A stretch of 64,000 nt of DNA from Streptomyces sp. NBC_01446 (GTDB taxonomy: Bacteria; Actinomycetota; Actinomycetes; Streptomycetales; Streptomycetaceae). Both the position numbers and the translations under genes were made by a program. The DNA is taken from assembly GCF_026340095.1 (NCBI RefSeq), contig NZ_JAPEPO010000003.1, positions 434,001-498,000 of the forward strand, given 5' to 3'. The notes beneath the pieces were generated by a model, which saw only the letters and a program-made list of their open reading frames with translations, searched no databases and was not told the DNA's origin. How positions within the stretch are numbered: position 1 is the first letter of the stretch; each line of letters opens with the position of its first letter. Positions 1 through 7,782 of the stretch are shown piece after piece.

Positions 1-1102
1 GAGGCCGGGACACCCCGCACGTGGTGCACGTATACGTTCGTTCTGAGAGAGGCAGCGCGTGCTTGGTTCTCGCTCCGCAGTCTGCGCAGTCCATCGTGGT
101 GTGCGCCGGGTGTACCAGGTGCACCCACCGGCCGTGCTTACGGCCCATCTCGACCAGGGCTGTCTTGGTCGAGCCGATCGCCGCGTCAGCGGCCTTCCTG
201 GCCATGGTGGACTTCGCAAGGAACTTCGGCCGGAAGTCCTCCACGGCCAGGGCGTCATGGTCACGGACGACCTTCTTGGCCCACTTGCGGGCGGTGTCCT
301 GACGCTGCCGGGCCACCTTCTTGTGCAGCTTCGCCGTCTGCCGCTTCGCCTCGCGGTAGCCCTTCGACCCGGCGCATCCACGCTTCGGCTTACGCCGGGA
401 CATCATCCGCTGATAGTGCGCCAAGCGCTGGGCGGCCCTCTTCCCGTGCTGCGGGTGAGGAAGGTCGTGGTCGTCGCTGGTAGTGGTCGCGGTCTCCTTC
501 ACACCCCAGTCGATCCCGATCACCTGGCCGGTTCCCGGCAGCGTCTCGGTCATGCCCGCCACGACGAAAGACGCGTACCAAGCTCCGGTGCTGTCCCGGT
601 AGACGCGGACGCTGGAGGGCGGCTCGGAAAGGGCACGCGACCACACGACCGTCACGACGATGCCGCCTGCCAGGTGCAGGCGGCCGTCCCTGAGCCGAAA
701 ACCCCGCCGGGTGTAGTTCAGCGACAGGTCGTCCTGGTGCTTCCTCTTGTACTGGGGCATCCCGGCCCGCTGCCGCATCGGCACAGCGGCCTTCATGTCC
801 TTCAGCGCCTTCGCCCGCGACTTCGCGAAATCGCGTATCACCTGCTGCTGAGGAACACTGGAGCCTTCACGCAGCCAGCCCATACAGGCACGCGCCCCGG
901 TCAGCATCTTGTCCAGCCGGGCCGGACCGCACTTCTCGTTCTCGGCGTGCGCCTTCTTCGAGCGGGCGCAGCACTCATTCCACAGCCACCGGCACCGCGC
1001 CCATTCCGCTTCGAGGGCGCCAGTAGCGGTGGACGACACACGAAGGCGGAAGGTGTACCGGGCATGCCCGACACCTGCCCTCTCCTGCGCCGCGGTCGTC
1101 AT
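1..1102 (-). CDS. tnpB: TnpB, RNA-guided nuclease of an IS200/IS605-type element (runs off left edge)
   Basis: The frame opens at ATG 1102 and stays open to base 1 (about 367 codons), so the stop lies outside the window. TnpB proteins are RuvC-like nucleases guided by an RNA made from the element's right end. RuvC residues are visible: D198 in GIDWG and E288 in VEDF. A zinc ribbon follows (C339, C342, C359, C362). The third acidic residue would lie just past the edge. No tnpA is visible, so this is a tnpB-only (IS1341-like) element. It is closely related to the frameshifted copy at 56699-57875, and this copy is intact as far as it can be read. Confidence 0.9.
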   Translation of the reverse strand, partial: MTTAAQERAGVGHARYTFRLRVSSTATGALEAEWARCRWLWNECCARSKKAHAENEKCGPARLDKMLTGARACMGWLREGSSVPQQQVIRDFAKSRAKALKDMKAAVPMRQRAGMPQYKRKHQDDLSLNYTRRGFRLRDGRLHLAGGIVVTVVWSRALSEPPSSVRVYRDSTGAWYASFVVAGMTETLPGTGQVIGIDWGVKETATTTSDDHDLPHPQHGKRAAQRLAHYQRMMSRRKPKRGCAGSKGYREAKRQTAKLHKKVARQRQDTARKWAKKVVRDHDALAVEDFRPKFLAKSTMARKAADAAIGSTKTALVEMGRKHGRWVHLVHPAHTTMDCADCGARTKHALPLSERTYTCTTCGVSRP

Positions 1103-1116
1103 AAACAGCAACCTAT

Positions 1117-1283
1117 CCGGGAGGACTGACAGTTGAGAGCTCTCCACCCGCCGTGGGCTGCCTCACCACCACGGCAGGTGCGCGCCGATCCGCCCTGCCG
1201 GCGAATCGGCTTCCCCTGCCCTGCTCCGCAGGAGTCCGATCCCTCCCCGGCCTGAAGGCCGGGGCATCCTCGGAGGAACCCGG
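1117..1283 (-). mobile_element. Left end of the tnpB element, with subterminal hairpin
   Basis: Upstream of tnpB lies a conserved non-coding stretch. It has the string GGACTGACAGTTGAG near 1122-1136 and a hairpin CCCCGGCC-TGAA-GGCCGGGG at about 1246-1265, then a tail reading CATCCTCGGAGGA. The same order of motifs precedes the second tnpB copy at 57893-58050. Subterminal hairpins recognised as single-stranded DNA are typical ends of IS200/IS605 elements. The outer boundary is placed by where similarity between the two copies fades, near 1283, and is approximate. Confidence 0.6.
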
Positions 1284-1498
1284 TGAACCCGTACGGCAGA
1301 TTCGAGCTCGATATGAACAGGCGTCTCGATCTCGGCCCCACGATGACTATCCCCGGCCAGCGCGTGGACGAGCCGCAGCCGGTGACGACGACTTCCGACG
1401 GCGGACCGAATCGGCAAGGGCTGGCCCCTCGGTGCGGGGCCGGGTGGCGCCGCCGGGTCAGCGAGCACCAGCCCTCGACGTCGCGGAGGCTGCGGTGA
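1283..1498 (+). CDS. Short hypothetical reading frame beside the IS end
   Basis: A GTG-started frame of 71 codons begins exactly where similarity to the tnpB left end fades. No family was recognised. The opening (NPYGRFELD) has plausible codon use, but the C-terminal half is Arg/Pro-rich low-quality sequence. It may be the remnant of a gene cut by the element, or chance. Apart from this, the 1140-1563 gap holds only the IS left end. Confidence 0.22.
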   Translation: MNPYGRFELDMNRRLDLGPTMTIPGQRVDEPQPVTTTSDGGPNRQGLAPRCGAGWRRRVSEHQPSTSRRLR

Positions 1499-1563
1499 GG
1501 TCCGTAAAGGGTGTGAAGCCGCCGCATGAGGCGTGATGCCCATGCGGTCGGCTTCGTCAGCGA

Positions 1564-2379
1564 TCAGGTCTCGCGCTTGATGGTTTTCTCAATCCAGTCC
1601 GAGAAGGCGGGAACGCTGCTGTAGAGCCCCGGTCCATCCGAGCAGGCGAGGTCTGGGGCGCCGGGGCCGGAGGTGACTCCGACCAATTCCCACTGCTCGT
1701 GCTTGCCCTTCTGCAGCTGCGGCCCGCCGGAGTCACCGAAGCAGGCCATGGCCTTGGGCACGCGGCTGATGGTGCACAGCCGCGTGCTGTCGGCATAATC
1801 CGGGGCACACTCGGCTGTTGCGCCCCTGCGGGTTTCAAGCTCCTGCAGCCGGTCCGCGAACGTCAGCTCTGTGTCGGAGGTGGTGCCGAAGCCCAGGATC
1901 CTGGTGGGGGTACCCGGTCGCCCTGCCTGCTTCGCAAGAGCGATGGGCCTCTCGGCTACGGGGCGGTCGAGGCGGATCAGTGCGATGTCGTCCTTGTTGG
2001 CGCCTCCCTTGTAGCTGTTCACGTAGCCGGGGTGGACGATGATCCTGTCGATGGCCCGGACGGTCCCCCCGGACTTCCGGTGGTCGCTGCCGACGCGGAC
2101 GGTGCCGTCGAGCACGAGGTACTCGCCCTGCACGCAGTGGGCCGCCGTCAGTACCCACTGCGGATCGATCAGCGAGGCCCCGCAGGTTCCGTCGACTATC
2201 CCCTTCGTCGGGGCCGACTCCGGGATCGTCGCCATGAACGGGTAACGCTGGGTGGCATCGCCCCCGTTGACGATCGCCCCGGCGCTGCCAGTCATCACGG
2301 TGCCGCACACCGCGGCCGCGAGAGCACCGACGGCAGTGACACGCGCCACGCGGCCACGTACCGATTTCACCCTGAACAT
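1564..2379 (-). CDS. Secreted trypsin-like serine protease (S1 family)
   Basis: Start ATG 2379 is preferred over an upstream start at 2445 because it has an AAGGGA ribosome site and opens directly into a signal peptide (basic N-terminus, Ala/Val-rich core, cleavage near residue 33-35). The mature enzyme begins IVNGG, the usual activation junction of trypsin. The catalytic triad is complete: H81 in TAAHC, D131 in DDIALI, S217 in GDSGG. Length of 271 residues is normal. It should hydrolyse proteins outside the cell. Neighbours on both sides are unrelated, so it appears to be a monocistron. Confidence 0.93.
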   Translation of the reverse strand: MFRVKSVRGRVARVTAVGALAAAVCGTVMTGSAGAIVNGGDATQRYPFMATIPESAPTKGIVDGTCGASLIDPQWVLTAAHCVQGEYLVLDGTVRVGSDHRKSGGTVRAIDRIIVHPGYVNSYKGGANKDDIALIRLDRPVAERPIALAKQAGRPGTPTRILGFGTTSDTELTFADRLQELETRRGATAECAPDYADSTRLCTISRVPKAMACFGDSGGPQLQKGKHEQWELVGVTSGPGAPDLACSDGPGLYSSVPAFSDWIEKTIKRET

Positions 2380-2696
2380 AGATGGTCCCTTTTGCTCGGA
2401 AATGCGGAAGGGTCCAGTCTGTGTATTCAAGATCCGCCGGACCATCGGGGCAGCAGGCCAAAGCGCAGGCCAGGTAGCGCCCGCAGCACGGTAGGGATAA
2501 CACCCGCCCCACCAGCGGAATCGTTGGTGCGGAGAAGAGCCCAGGGCCGGCCACCCGCTGCCCCGTCACAGCGACCTCGTCGCGTCAACGGCGCCGATCT
2601 GTTCCACCTCCGCTCCGCCGTCCGGCGTGGCTGTCGCGGATCCGGTCCGCACGCTTCGGAGCTGTGCTCCATCTCCTCGCTTGGCCACTGGCTTCG

Positions 2697-3338
2697 TCAG
2701 GCTGTCTGGGAGCGGAAGCTGTGGCCGAGCTCGGAGCCGAGTCCGTAGTAGTGGCGAAAGTTATAGATCAGCGGGCTCCACGCGGCTGGGTCGATGTGCT
2801 GGGAACCGGAAACGACGATCCGGGGGGCGGCGTGCACCTTGAGCACATGGGCTTCGACGATGAGGAACTCTCCGGAGGCATCGGGTTGGGCCCGGGCAAC
2901 GCGGGCTTCCAGTTGCATCGGGCATTCGGCGACGCGAGGCGGCCGAACCAGCTCGGAGGGCTGAGGTCGCAAACCGGCGGCGGCGAACTTGTCCGACTCG
3001 AAACGGAAGGAACCGCGCTTGTCCACGGGTACCGGGGTGCGCCCGGTGAGCGGCGCCAATCGTTCCACCGCCGGCCACTGCGCGGGCGCGGGGAGGTTGA
3101 CCACCAGATCATGGCGGCTGCGGAGATTGTGCGCCGTCTGTCCCTCGGCGCCAAGTCCGAGGACGATTACGTGTCCCAGCGCCCATGCCGAGGACATCGG
3201 CGCAAGATTGAAGGAGCCGTTCTCGTTCTCCGTGGAGAGCAGCACGACCGGTGTTCCGAAGTACAGGATGCTTGGTGTGATGGTCACGTGTTCGGACGAC
3301 AGGTCTGTGGGCACGCGGCTGGGCGTAGCGGTGTTCAT
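2697..3338 (-). CDS. Flavin reductase family protein (FMN-binding split barrel)
   Basis: 213 residues from ATG 3338. The sequence follows the flavin-reductase-like split-barrel pattern: TPSILYFGTPVVLLST early, FNLAPMSSAWALG in the flavin loop, HNLRSRHDLVVNLP in the centre. Members bind FMN and either reduce free flavin for a partner monooxygenase or act on small organic substrates. No partner oxygenase is adjacent. The gene stands alone, with about 250 bp of empty sequence before the protease start. Confidence 0.85.
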   Translation of the reverse strand: MNTATPSRVPTDLSSEHVTITPSILYFGTPVVLLSTENENGSFNLAPMSSAWALGHVIVLGLGAEGQTAHNLRSRHDLVVNLPAPAQWPAVERLAPLTGRTPVPVDKRGSFRFESDKFAAAGLRPQPSELVRPPRVAECPMQLEARVARAQPDASGEFLIVEAHVLKVHAAPRIVVSGSQHIDPAAWSPLIYNFRHYYGLGSELGHSFRSQTA

Positions 3339-3459
3339 GCGGCCGACCGTAGAGGGCGGACGCTTCGGCGGCCGCCGAAGGATCGCAGGTCGCTTCGACG
3401 CGTGGAGGCATCAGCTCGAAGAGCTCCGCAGGCAGCGCGGCGCCGCGTGAACTGGCGCT

Positions 3460-3980
3460 TCTGTGGCACCGAGCACGCCATAGAGGCGATCCTCGCGCTG
3501 CCCGTCGAAGCGCAGTTCGCCCTCCGCCTGCCTGATCTGGCTGTACTGGCGGTAGAACGCGACCTGCCCCGCAGCCCCCCGCCACGGTGCTAGGAGGGTC
3601 GATGTTTTCCGGCTGCAGGCCGACGTGCGTCGCATGCTGCATATGGGGGCAATCAGCGCTTCGTGCACGTAATCCGGAAGCTGCTGGAAGACGTCTGCGT
3701 GGTCCAGGATGAGGTGGCTGCCAATCACCGCCGCTCGCCGCGTCGAGTCAGGTCCCGGTAACTCCTTTCCTCCAGCAGCAGAGTCCGCAGCGCCACGGCC
3801 CCGCCGATGTCGTGGGCGACGACGCCGGGGCAGGACAGCTCCCAGTGGTCGAGGAGCTGGGCGAGGTTCCTCGCGTGGGCCGCCAGGCTGAGGTCCTGGC
3901 CCTCGCGCTGGTCCGACTGCCGGAAGCCGAGATGGTCGACGACGAAGACCGTGCGGGTACGGGCGAGGGGCTGGAGCGAT
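3460..3980 (-). pseudogene. Decayed alpha/beta hydrolase
   Basis: Fragments of one hydrolase can be followed across frames on the minus strand. RTVFVVDHLGFRQSDQ and CPGVVAHDIGGAVALRTLL lie in one frame; HLILDHADVF, LPDYVHEAL and GQVAFYRQYSQI lie in another. The lid region is shortened, and nothing recognisable follows the last segment. At least two frameshifts and a lost C-terminus make it non-functional. Confidence 0.6.
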
Positions 3981-3983
3981 CAC

Positions 3984-4122
3984 TCCGCGTCCGGCCGCCC
4001 GAGGGCTTCTTCGCAGTCGGCTTCTTAGCGGTCGTCTTCTTCGCTGCGGCCGGCGCCTCTGCCTCGGTGGCGTGGGTCAGCGTCGACCTGCCTGCGTGCA
4101 CTCGCCCGCACCGCTGCAGCAC
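3984..4122 (-). pseudogene. Lys/Ala-rich tail remnant (HU-like)
   Basis: One minus-strand frame reads PAAAKKTTAKKPTAKKP, the repetitive Lys-Ala-Pro pattern of the C-terminal tail of actinobacterial HU-type (HupS) nucleoid proteins. No HU body is present on either side, and the frame then runs into the decayed hydrolase. This is a guess based on composition. Confidence 0.25.
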
Positions 4123-4210
4123 GGCCTCGTCGCAAACACCCGCAGGGGCGCCAATGAGGCCGCGGACGTCATGCCCCGCTTCCGGCCTACGTCTCCGCGG
4201 GGCCGAGAGG

Positions 4211-4480
4211 TCAGCTGGGCCGGGATGCGATCTGGCGACGGGCAGATCCCCGGACTTCCTCGAACTCCTCGGAGGTGAGTTGTTCGGGGTCGTGGCCTTC
4301 CCATTCCGAGACGGGCAGCTCGGCTGTGGTGGCGTCGGCCGCGACGAAGTCCGCCATGATCTGCTGGTAGGCCGTATGGTCCGGCAGTTGCGGGGCCGAC
4401 GGCGCGAGCGGCTGCGGATCGGGCAGCTCCAGCAGCGTCTTGCGGGTGATCCGGACCTCCTCGGCGGCCCGCCCTCTCAA
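4211..4480 (-). pseudogene. Hypothetical fragment, start lost at an inverted repeat
   Basis: A minus-strand frame of 89 codons has good codon use and reads LLELPDPQPLAP...LPDHTAYQQIMADF. Its only possible start in this frame is a TTG inside the 4476-4525 inverted repeat, so the natural N-terminus appears to be missing. The Leu-Pro/Ala-Pro linker followed by a helix resembles C-terminal regions of Streptomyces mobile-element proteins, but no family can be named. Confidence 0.35.
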
Positions 4481-4525
4481 GTCACCTTGGTCCGATTCGC
4501 TTATGGCGGACCAAGGTGACTTGAG
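4476..4525. repeat. Perfect 19-bp inverted repeat (12-nt loop)
   Basis: Arms 4476-4494 and 4507-4525 (CTCAAGTCACCTTGGTCCG and its complement) pair perfectly around a 12-base loop. It lies just 3' of the CMD gene, so it could end that transcript, but 19 bp with no T-run is unusual. The right half of the left arm plus the loop shares the 14-mer TGGTCCGATTCGCT with the IS21-like end at 11138-11151. Confidence 0.75.
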
Positions 4526-4534
4526 GAGGTCGGG

Positions 4535-5023
4535 TCAGTCCCACTGCTCGTCGGCGAGGGAGGCTACCGGTGCGGGCTTGCCGATGACGGCCAGGGCTAT
4601 GAAGAAGTTGATCTGGCCGATTGCGATGGTCAAGGTGGCCAGGGCCTTCTCGTCGTAGTGCTTGGCCACTTCCGCGTACAGGTCGTCGCTGACCCGTTCC
4701 TGGCCATGCTGGGCAGGCTGGAGGGTGGCTTCCACCAGGGAGAGCGCCGCGCGCTCGGCGTCGGTGAAGTAGGGGGCGTCCTGCCACGAGGAGACGGCCG
4801 TGATGCGCTCCTCGGACACCCCCGCCTTGCGCAGGAATCCCGTGTTCAGGATGGTCAGGTATGTGTTGCCGACGATCTGTCCGGCCCGCAGGTGTACCAG
4901 GCTCATCGTGGTGCGCGGCACCGATCGGTTGCCCGTGGCACGGAACAGGGCGGCGGTGATGTCGTTCAGCTCGGGAACGAACTCGGTCGGGTTCGGCATC
5001 CGGGAGATCGGGGTGCTGGTCAC
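4535..5023 (-). CDS. Carboxymuconolactone decarboxylase (AhpD-like) family protein lacking CxxC
   Basis: 162 residues from ATG 5023. The all-helical CMD/AhpD pattern is clear: SLVHLRAGQIVGNTYL, LRKAGVSEERI, FTDAERAALSLVEA, LATLTIAIGQINFFIAL. In AhpD-type peroxidase partners the segment after HLR carries a redox CxxC. Here that position reads GNTYLT with no cysteine, so peroxidase chemistry by that motif is not possible. It may be a gamma-CMD-like decarboxylase relative or have lost redox function. Confidence 0.85.
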   Translation of the reverse strand: MTSTPISRMPNPTEFVPELNDITAALFRATGNRSVPRTTMSLVHLRAGQIVGNTYLTILNTGFLRKAGVSEERITAVSSWQDAPYFTDAERAALSLVEATLQPAQHGQERVSDDLYAEVAKHYDEKALATLTIAIGQINFFIALAVIGKPAPVASLADEQWD

Positions 5024-5236
5024 GACTGGACTCCTTCATATCGGCCTGTTTGCGTTCTCACGGCACTGACGGAGCAACTCACCTCGATGTGACCGGAGTC
5101 CGGAAAATTTCTTCTCGGTGCGTTGCGTCCCTGATGAGAGCCCTCCCCGGTGTCTCGCCTCGCGCACCCAGAGCTTGGTGGCGATACGAGGGCAGGGCCC
5201 TGATCCCCGTTCGGTGCGCCCTCGAAGTATCTTCGC

Positions 5237-5254
5237 GGACCAGATCAACTGAGA
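5237..5254. repeat. Isolated IS21-like end motif
   Basis: GGACCAGATCAACTGAGA, in the other strand TCTCAGTTGATCTGGTCC, is the same motif that occurs in several copies at each end of the 11098-12325 cassette. Here it is single and lies just upstream of an IS256 fragment, so it is probably a relic of another element's end. Confidence 0.5.
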
Positions 5255-5282
5255 TTCGGCTCGGCTGCGTGTCTCCACTGCC

Positions 5283-5378
5283 GGTGACGGCGGCGAGGGC
5301 GCGAAGTACTGGCTGCACGTGTTCACCGAGCTGAAGAACCGGGGCCTGGACGACGTGCTGATGCTGGTCTGTGCCTGA
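5283..5378 (+). pseudogene. IS256-family transposase fragment
   Basis: The frame reads AKYWLHVFTELKNRGLDDVL, the conserved centre of IS256 (mutator) transposases just before the second catalytic Asp. It stops at TGA 5376-5378. Nothing else of the gene is present. A C-terminal IS256 piece lies far away at 34639-35098. Confidence 0.75.
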
Positions 5379-6068
5379 CTCGATCTACTTTGACAGAGAG
5401 GGGCCTGACCCCGAGCAACAACTCACACCTCAACAACTAAGATCAGCCGTTAAATTGGCTCTGTCGCACATCCGGTGGTGACGGAGTGTGAGTATCCGCC
5501 GCCGCCAGTTGCAGGGCTTGCGATCGACGCCCTGACCTCGATGTTTCACGAGCAGACGGCGCTGCCGCGGGGACTGCCGTCCCGGCACGCCTGCTCACAT
5601 CGGCGGGCACCGTGCCCGTCGGCCGACTCCATACAGCGATCGCTGCAACGTGCGGACCTGCGACTCCTCGATCGGTGGGTCCATCCACCGCCATCATCAC
5701 CGTCCGTCACCACCGGATGTGCGACAGAGCCGTTAAATTGACACACCCTCAACTTGCCGAACAACCCCAGCTGCGGCCGCAGCTCTCGCGAGTCCGCCCA
5801 GGGCCTCGGTTGCTCTTTCCCGGCATGGTCCCGGGCAAGCCGACCTCGACGCACGGCATGACCCAGCAACTGGGCCGCCACGGCATCCCAGTTCGCACCG
5901 CCCGCAACGCGGCGCTGGCCGCCCTTGCTGCGGATCTCCCCAGCCCGATCCTCGCCGACGTGACCGGGATGCACCGCCACACCGCACTCCGCTGGGTCGC
6001 CTACGCCAGGTGCGACCGGGCCGAATACCTGGCAGCCCGGGCCGCAGACAACGAGGAAGCTCCTCCCC
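5379..6068 (+). pseudogene. Integrase-like C-terminal fragment interrupted by a MITE
   Basis: Removing the 275-bp insertion and one copy of its target duplication restores a continuous frame: SIYFDREGPDPEQQ... up to 5448, continuing VKLTHPQLAEQ... from 5732. The distal part (HGIPVRTARNAAL, LADVTGMHRHTALRWVAYA, YLAARAAD) resembles the C-terminus of phage-type site-specific recombinases common in Streptomyces. The N-terminal catalytic part is missing because the frame begins at the IS256 fragment junction. It was therefore already a fragment before the MITE arrived. The integrase assignment is tentative. Confidence 0.5.
5457..5731. mobile_element. 275-bp MITE with ISL3-like termini and 8-bp target duplication
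   Basis: Perfect 29-bp terminal inverted repeats occupy 5457-5485 and 5703-5731 and begin GGCTCTGTCGCACATCC. The flanks carry the direct repeat GTTAAATT at 5449-5456 and 5732-5739. A GGCTCT... terminus with an 8-bp duplication is the ISL3 pattern. No transposase can be read inside, so it would need a transposase in trans. Confidence 0.88.
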
Positions 6069-6086
6069 TCTCACCAGGCAGAGGTA

Positions 6087-7019
6087 TCACGCGCCGTACT
6101 TGGCTGGCCGCGCGGCCTCGCCCGTGTGCGTATCCCGCCCGCACACCCTGGTGGATGAGGTGTCACCGCGATGGACGATGACGACTGCTGCGAGGCCGAC
6201 GGCCAGGCCGGAAGCGGTCTGCGGACCGAACGGTTCGCCGAACATGAGGGCTCCCCAGACTGCCGTGACCGGGGCCATGAGGAACATGAGCGTGTTGACC
6301 TTGGTAACTCCAGAGCGCCTCAGGATGAGCCAGTACAGCCCGTATCCGCCGAAGGTCGACAAGGCTACGAGCCAGGTGATGGCTGCCCAGAATGAGAGCT
6401 CAGCGGGCGGCTTCGCGGCTCCGGCGCTCACGGCAAGTGCCGTGAAGATGACGGCACTGGTGGCGCAGTGAACGGTCAGCGACACTGCGGGCGCGACCCG
6501 TGCGCGGGAGCGGCTTTCGAGGAACGTGGCCGCTACCAGCGAGAACATGCCGAGGAAGGGGATGAGATAGGCCCACCAGGCCGCACCCGTGCCGACCGCG
6601 GCATCAGCCAGGGTGACGATGGCGACGCCGCTCACCCCCAGGCACAGGCCGAGCCACTGCTTGTGTGAGACGTGCTGACGCAACAACGGTCCGGCAAGTG
6701 CTCCGGCGACGAGGGGCTGGACGCCGTCGATCAGGGCTGTGGTGCCGCTGGAGACCCCGAGTTGGATCGCGTAGTACACGGTGAGTAGATAGCCGCTCTG
6801 CGACAGCGTGCCGATCATGGCCTGCCGGGCCACATCCCGCACCGCGAGGTCCCGCCACGACGTTCTGGAGACGGTGGCAATGACGATCAGGATGACGGCC
6901 AGCGGCAGGAACCGCCACATCAGGATCGTGACCGCAGACGCACTGCCCGCGCCGAGCTTGGCTCCGATGAACCCGGAACTCCAGCAGATCACGAAGGCGA
7001 TCGAGAGCAGGAAGTTCAC
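6087..7019 (-). CDS. EamA/DMT-family membrane transporter
   Basis: 310 residues with about ten hydrophobic segments in the two-fold EamA arrangement. The protein opens FLLSIAFVICWSSGFIGAK, and the second repeat contains LSTFGGYGLYWLIL and MAPVTAVWGALMFGEPF. DMT transporters of this type export amino acids, metabolites or toxic small molecules. It is divergent from the TetR gene at 7089 with two operator copies in the 69-bp gap, so its expression is probably induced by the compound it exports. Confidence 0.92.
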   Translation of the reverse strand: MNFLLSIAFVICWSSGFIGAKLGAGSASAVTILMWRFLPLAVILIVIATVSRTSWRDLAVRDVARQAMIGTLSQSGYLLTVYYAIQLGVSSGTTALIDGVQPLVAGALAGPLLRQHVSHKQWLGLCLGVSGVAIVTLADAAVGTGAAWWAYLIPFLGMFSLVAATFLESRSRARVAPAVSLTVHCATSAVIFTALAVSAGAAKPPAELSFWAAITWLVALSTFGGYGLYWLILRRSGVTKVNTLMFLMAPVTAVWGALMFGEPFGPQTASGLAVGLAAVVIVHRGDTSSTRVCGRDTHTGEAARPAKYGA

Positions 7020-7036
7020 GCCTCACCCTCCACTAA

Positions 7037-7079
7037 ACAGATCGGTATACCCATGAGCTCACTATACAGATCGGTATAC
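7037..7079. promoter_or_regulatory. Twin TetR operators in the EamA/tetR divergent promoter
   Basis: ACAGATCGGTATAC occurs at 7037-7050 and again at 7066-7079, 29 bp apart (near three helical turns). The second copy extends to TATACAGATCGGTATA, an almost perfect palindrome. This is the expected arrangement for cooperative binding by the adjacent TetR protein. Confidence 0.7.
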
Positions 7080-7088
7080 TCCTGAGGT

Positions 7089-7697
7089 ATGGGCACTACC
7101 GAGAGACCGCGACGGATCACGATGACGCCTGCCGCACGGCGCGTCCTGGAGGCCGCCGCGAGGCTGTTCTACGAGCGCGGCATCCATGCCGTCGGGGTGG
7201 ACCTGATCGCCGCCGAGGCCAGGGTGACGAAGAAGACCCTCTACGACCGGTTCGGATCCAAGGAGCAGATCGTCGTGGAGTACCTCGCGGATCGTGATGA
7301 TCGCTGGCGGGCCTTCCTCGCCCAGTGCCTCGACGCCGCACAGCCGGTGTCGGCAGCGCGCGTCCTGGCCGTCTTCGATGCCTCACGCGCGTGGTCGGCG
7401 AAGAACAGTTCCAAGGGGTGCAGCATGGTCAACGCTCACGCCGAGATCAGCGATCCGTCCCACCCGGCCTACCCGATCATCACCGGGCAAAAGGAGTGGA
7501 TGCTCGCCCTATTCACCGACCTCGCTGGAGACATCGCCCCAGGCAGGGCTGCCCAACTGGGCCGGACGCTCATGCTGCTTCACGAAGGGGCGCTCGTCGC
7601 CCACGGCCTGCACGTCTTCCCAGACCCCATCAGCCATGCCCGCGAACAGGTGCAAACTCTCCTCGCCACCACAGGGGGCGCCGCAGCGAAGCGATGA
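7089..7697 (+). CDS. TetR/AcrR-family regulator of the EamA exporter
   Basis: 202 residues. The N-terminal helix-turn-helix is clear (LEAAARLFYERGIHAVGV, ARVTKKTLYDRFGSKEQI) and is followed by a ligand-binding domain (SKGCSMVNAHAEI). It is divergent from the exporter gene, with operators overlapping the likely promoters of both, so it should repress itself and the transporter. The gene ends just before the IS3 element. Confidence 0.92.
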   Translation: MGTTERPRRITMTPAARRVLEAAARLFYERGIHAVGVDLIAAEARVTKKTLYDRFGSKEQIVVEYLADRDDRWRAFLAQCLDAAQPVSAARVLAVFDASRAWSAKNSSKGCSMVNAHAEISDPSHPAYPIITGQKEWMLALFTDLAGDIAPGRAAQLGRTLMLLHEGALVAHGLHVFPDPISHAREQVQTLLATTGGAAAKR

Positions 7698-7782
7698 GGA
7701 GATACCCAGAAGACCGCTTCCAAGAGCCGGAAAGATGGGGAATAGGGGCCTTCCCCCATGAAGGTGGGCACGCGGTCATTGA

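Noticed and set aside
59..1129. A 356-codon plus-strand frame at the left edge
   Set aside because: Antisense of tnpB, whose own frame is open from 1102 to the edge with RuvC and zinc-ribbon residues.
2400..2697. A riboswitch or attenuator near the flavin reductase and protease genes
   Set aside because: No conserved FMN-element or other riboswitch core could be seen.
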